Source: Branchiostoma floridae (Eukaryota > Chordata > Leptocardii > Amphioxiformes > Branchiostomatidae). From it: a DNA stretch of 62,000 bases. The notes under the pieces are model-generated. The model saw only the letters and a list, made by a program, of their open reading frames with translations, had not been told where the DNA came from and made no database searches. Below, piece by piece: positions 61,967 to 62,000 of this stretch. Each line of letters opens with the position of its first letter. Position 1 is the stretch's first letter. The stretch spans positions 8,120,920-8,182,919 of the forward strand of contig NC_049992.1 in assembly GCF_000003815.2 (NCBI RefSeq), given 5' to 3'. The position numbers were made by a program, and so were the translations under genes.

Positions 61967-62000
61967 GTAATGCAAATTGTTGAACGTCCATTAGATTATA

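Noticed and set aside
5533-61966. VPS13A, VPS13B or VPS13C instead of VPS13D
   Set aside because: The UBA domain at 45111, the [11 protein letters not shown] ricin-type segment and many long strings match VPS13D only.
1-62000. CRISPR arrays, operons or phage-like systems
   Set aside because: The spliced gene structure, SINEs and MITEs show nuclear eukaryotic DNA; no repeat-spacer pattern with unique spacers was seen.

Overview
The window is eukaryotic, intron-rich DNA dominated by one large plus-strand gene, VPS13D. I could chain 64 coding exons between 5533 and 61966. All have GT/AG borders, every splice phase is compatible, and together they give about 4,022 codons. The protein lines up from end to end, from memory, with vertebrate VPS13D (about 4,390 residues). 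It includes the UBA domain and the ricin-type (R-type lectin-like) segment that set VPS13D apart from VPS13A, B and C. The last roughly 350-400 residues (C-terminal ATG2_C/PH-like part) lie past the right edge. An invertebrate deuterostome with a compact, very repeat-rich genome fits best, and amphioxus (Branchiostoma) is my first guess. The species is an inference, not something the sequence proves.

Layout. 1-2990: repeats, including an inverted-repeat element (330-767) and a tandem repeat (1629-1980). 2996-3280: the first two exons of an unidentified minus-strand gene for a secreted protein. 3281-5532: the shared intergenic/promoter region, with three CCAAT boxes about 30 bp apart and a YY1-like site ahead of the VPS13D ATG. 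5533-11544: VPS13D N-terminal chorein domain; intron 3 carries a 3.7-kb terminal-inverted-repeat element. 12400-45310: the long lipid-transfer rod, with a phospho-FFAT-like motif near 24173 and the UBA domain at 45111. 45966-56414: distal rod and the VPS13 adaptor-binding (VAB) repeats. 56722-59659: ricin-type segment. 60198-61966: start of the C-terminal region. Runs of N occur at 8055-8184 and 60763-60862.

The introns hold several palindromic MITE families, a tRNA-derived SINE family and a LINE 3' fragment. The most unusual feature is a recurring class of local duplication. At more than ten exons, a short segment spanning the exon/intron border has been copied into the adjacent intron, so introns carry stub exons with their own acceptor or donor sites. 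The extreme case is a 16-donor array at exon 13, with 15 extra copies, mostly of exactly 96 bp (32 stop-free codons).

Family function (established knowledge): VPS13 proteins are rod-shaped bridges that move lipids in bulk between membranes. VPS13D links the ER to mitochondria and peroxisomes and is needed for mitochondrial shape and clearance. Nothing else in the window forms a recognisable gene.
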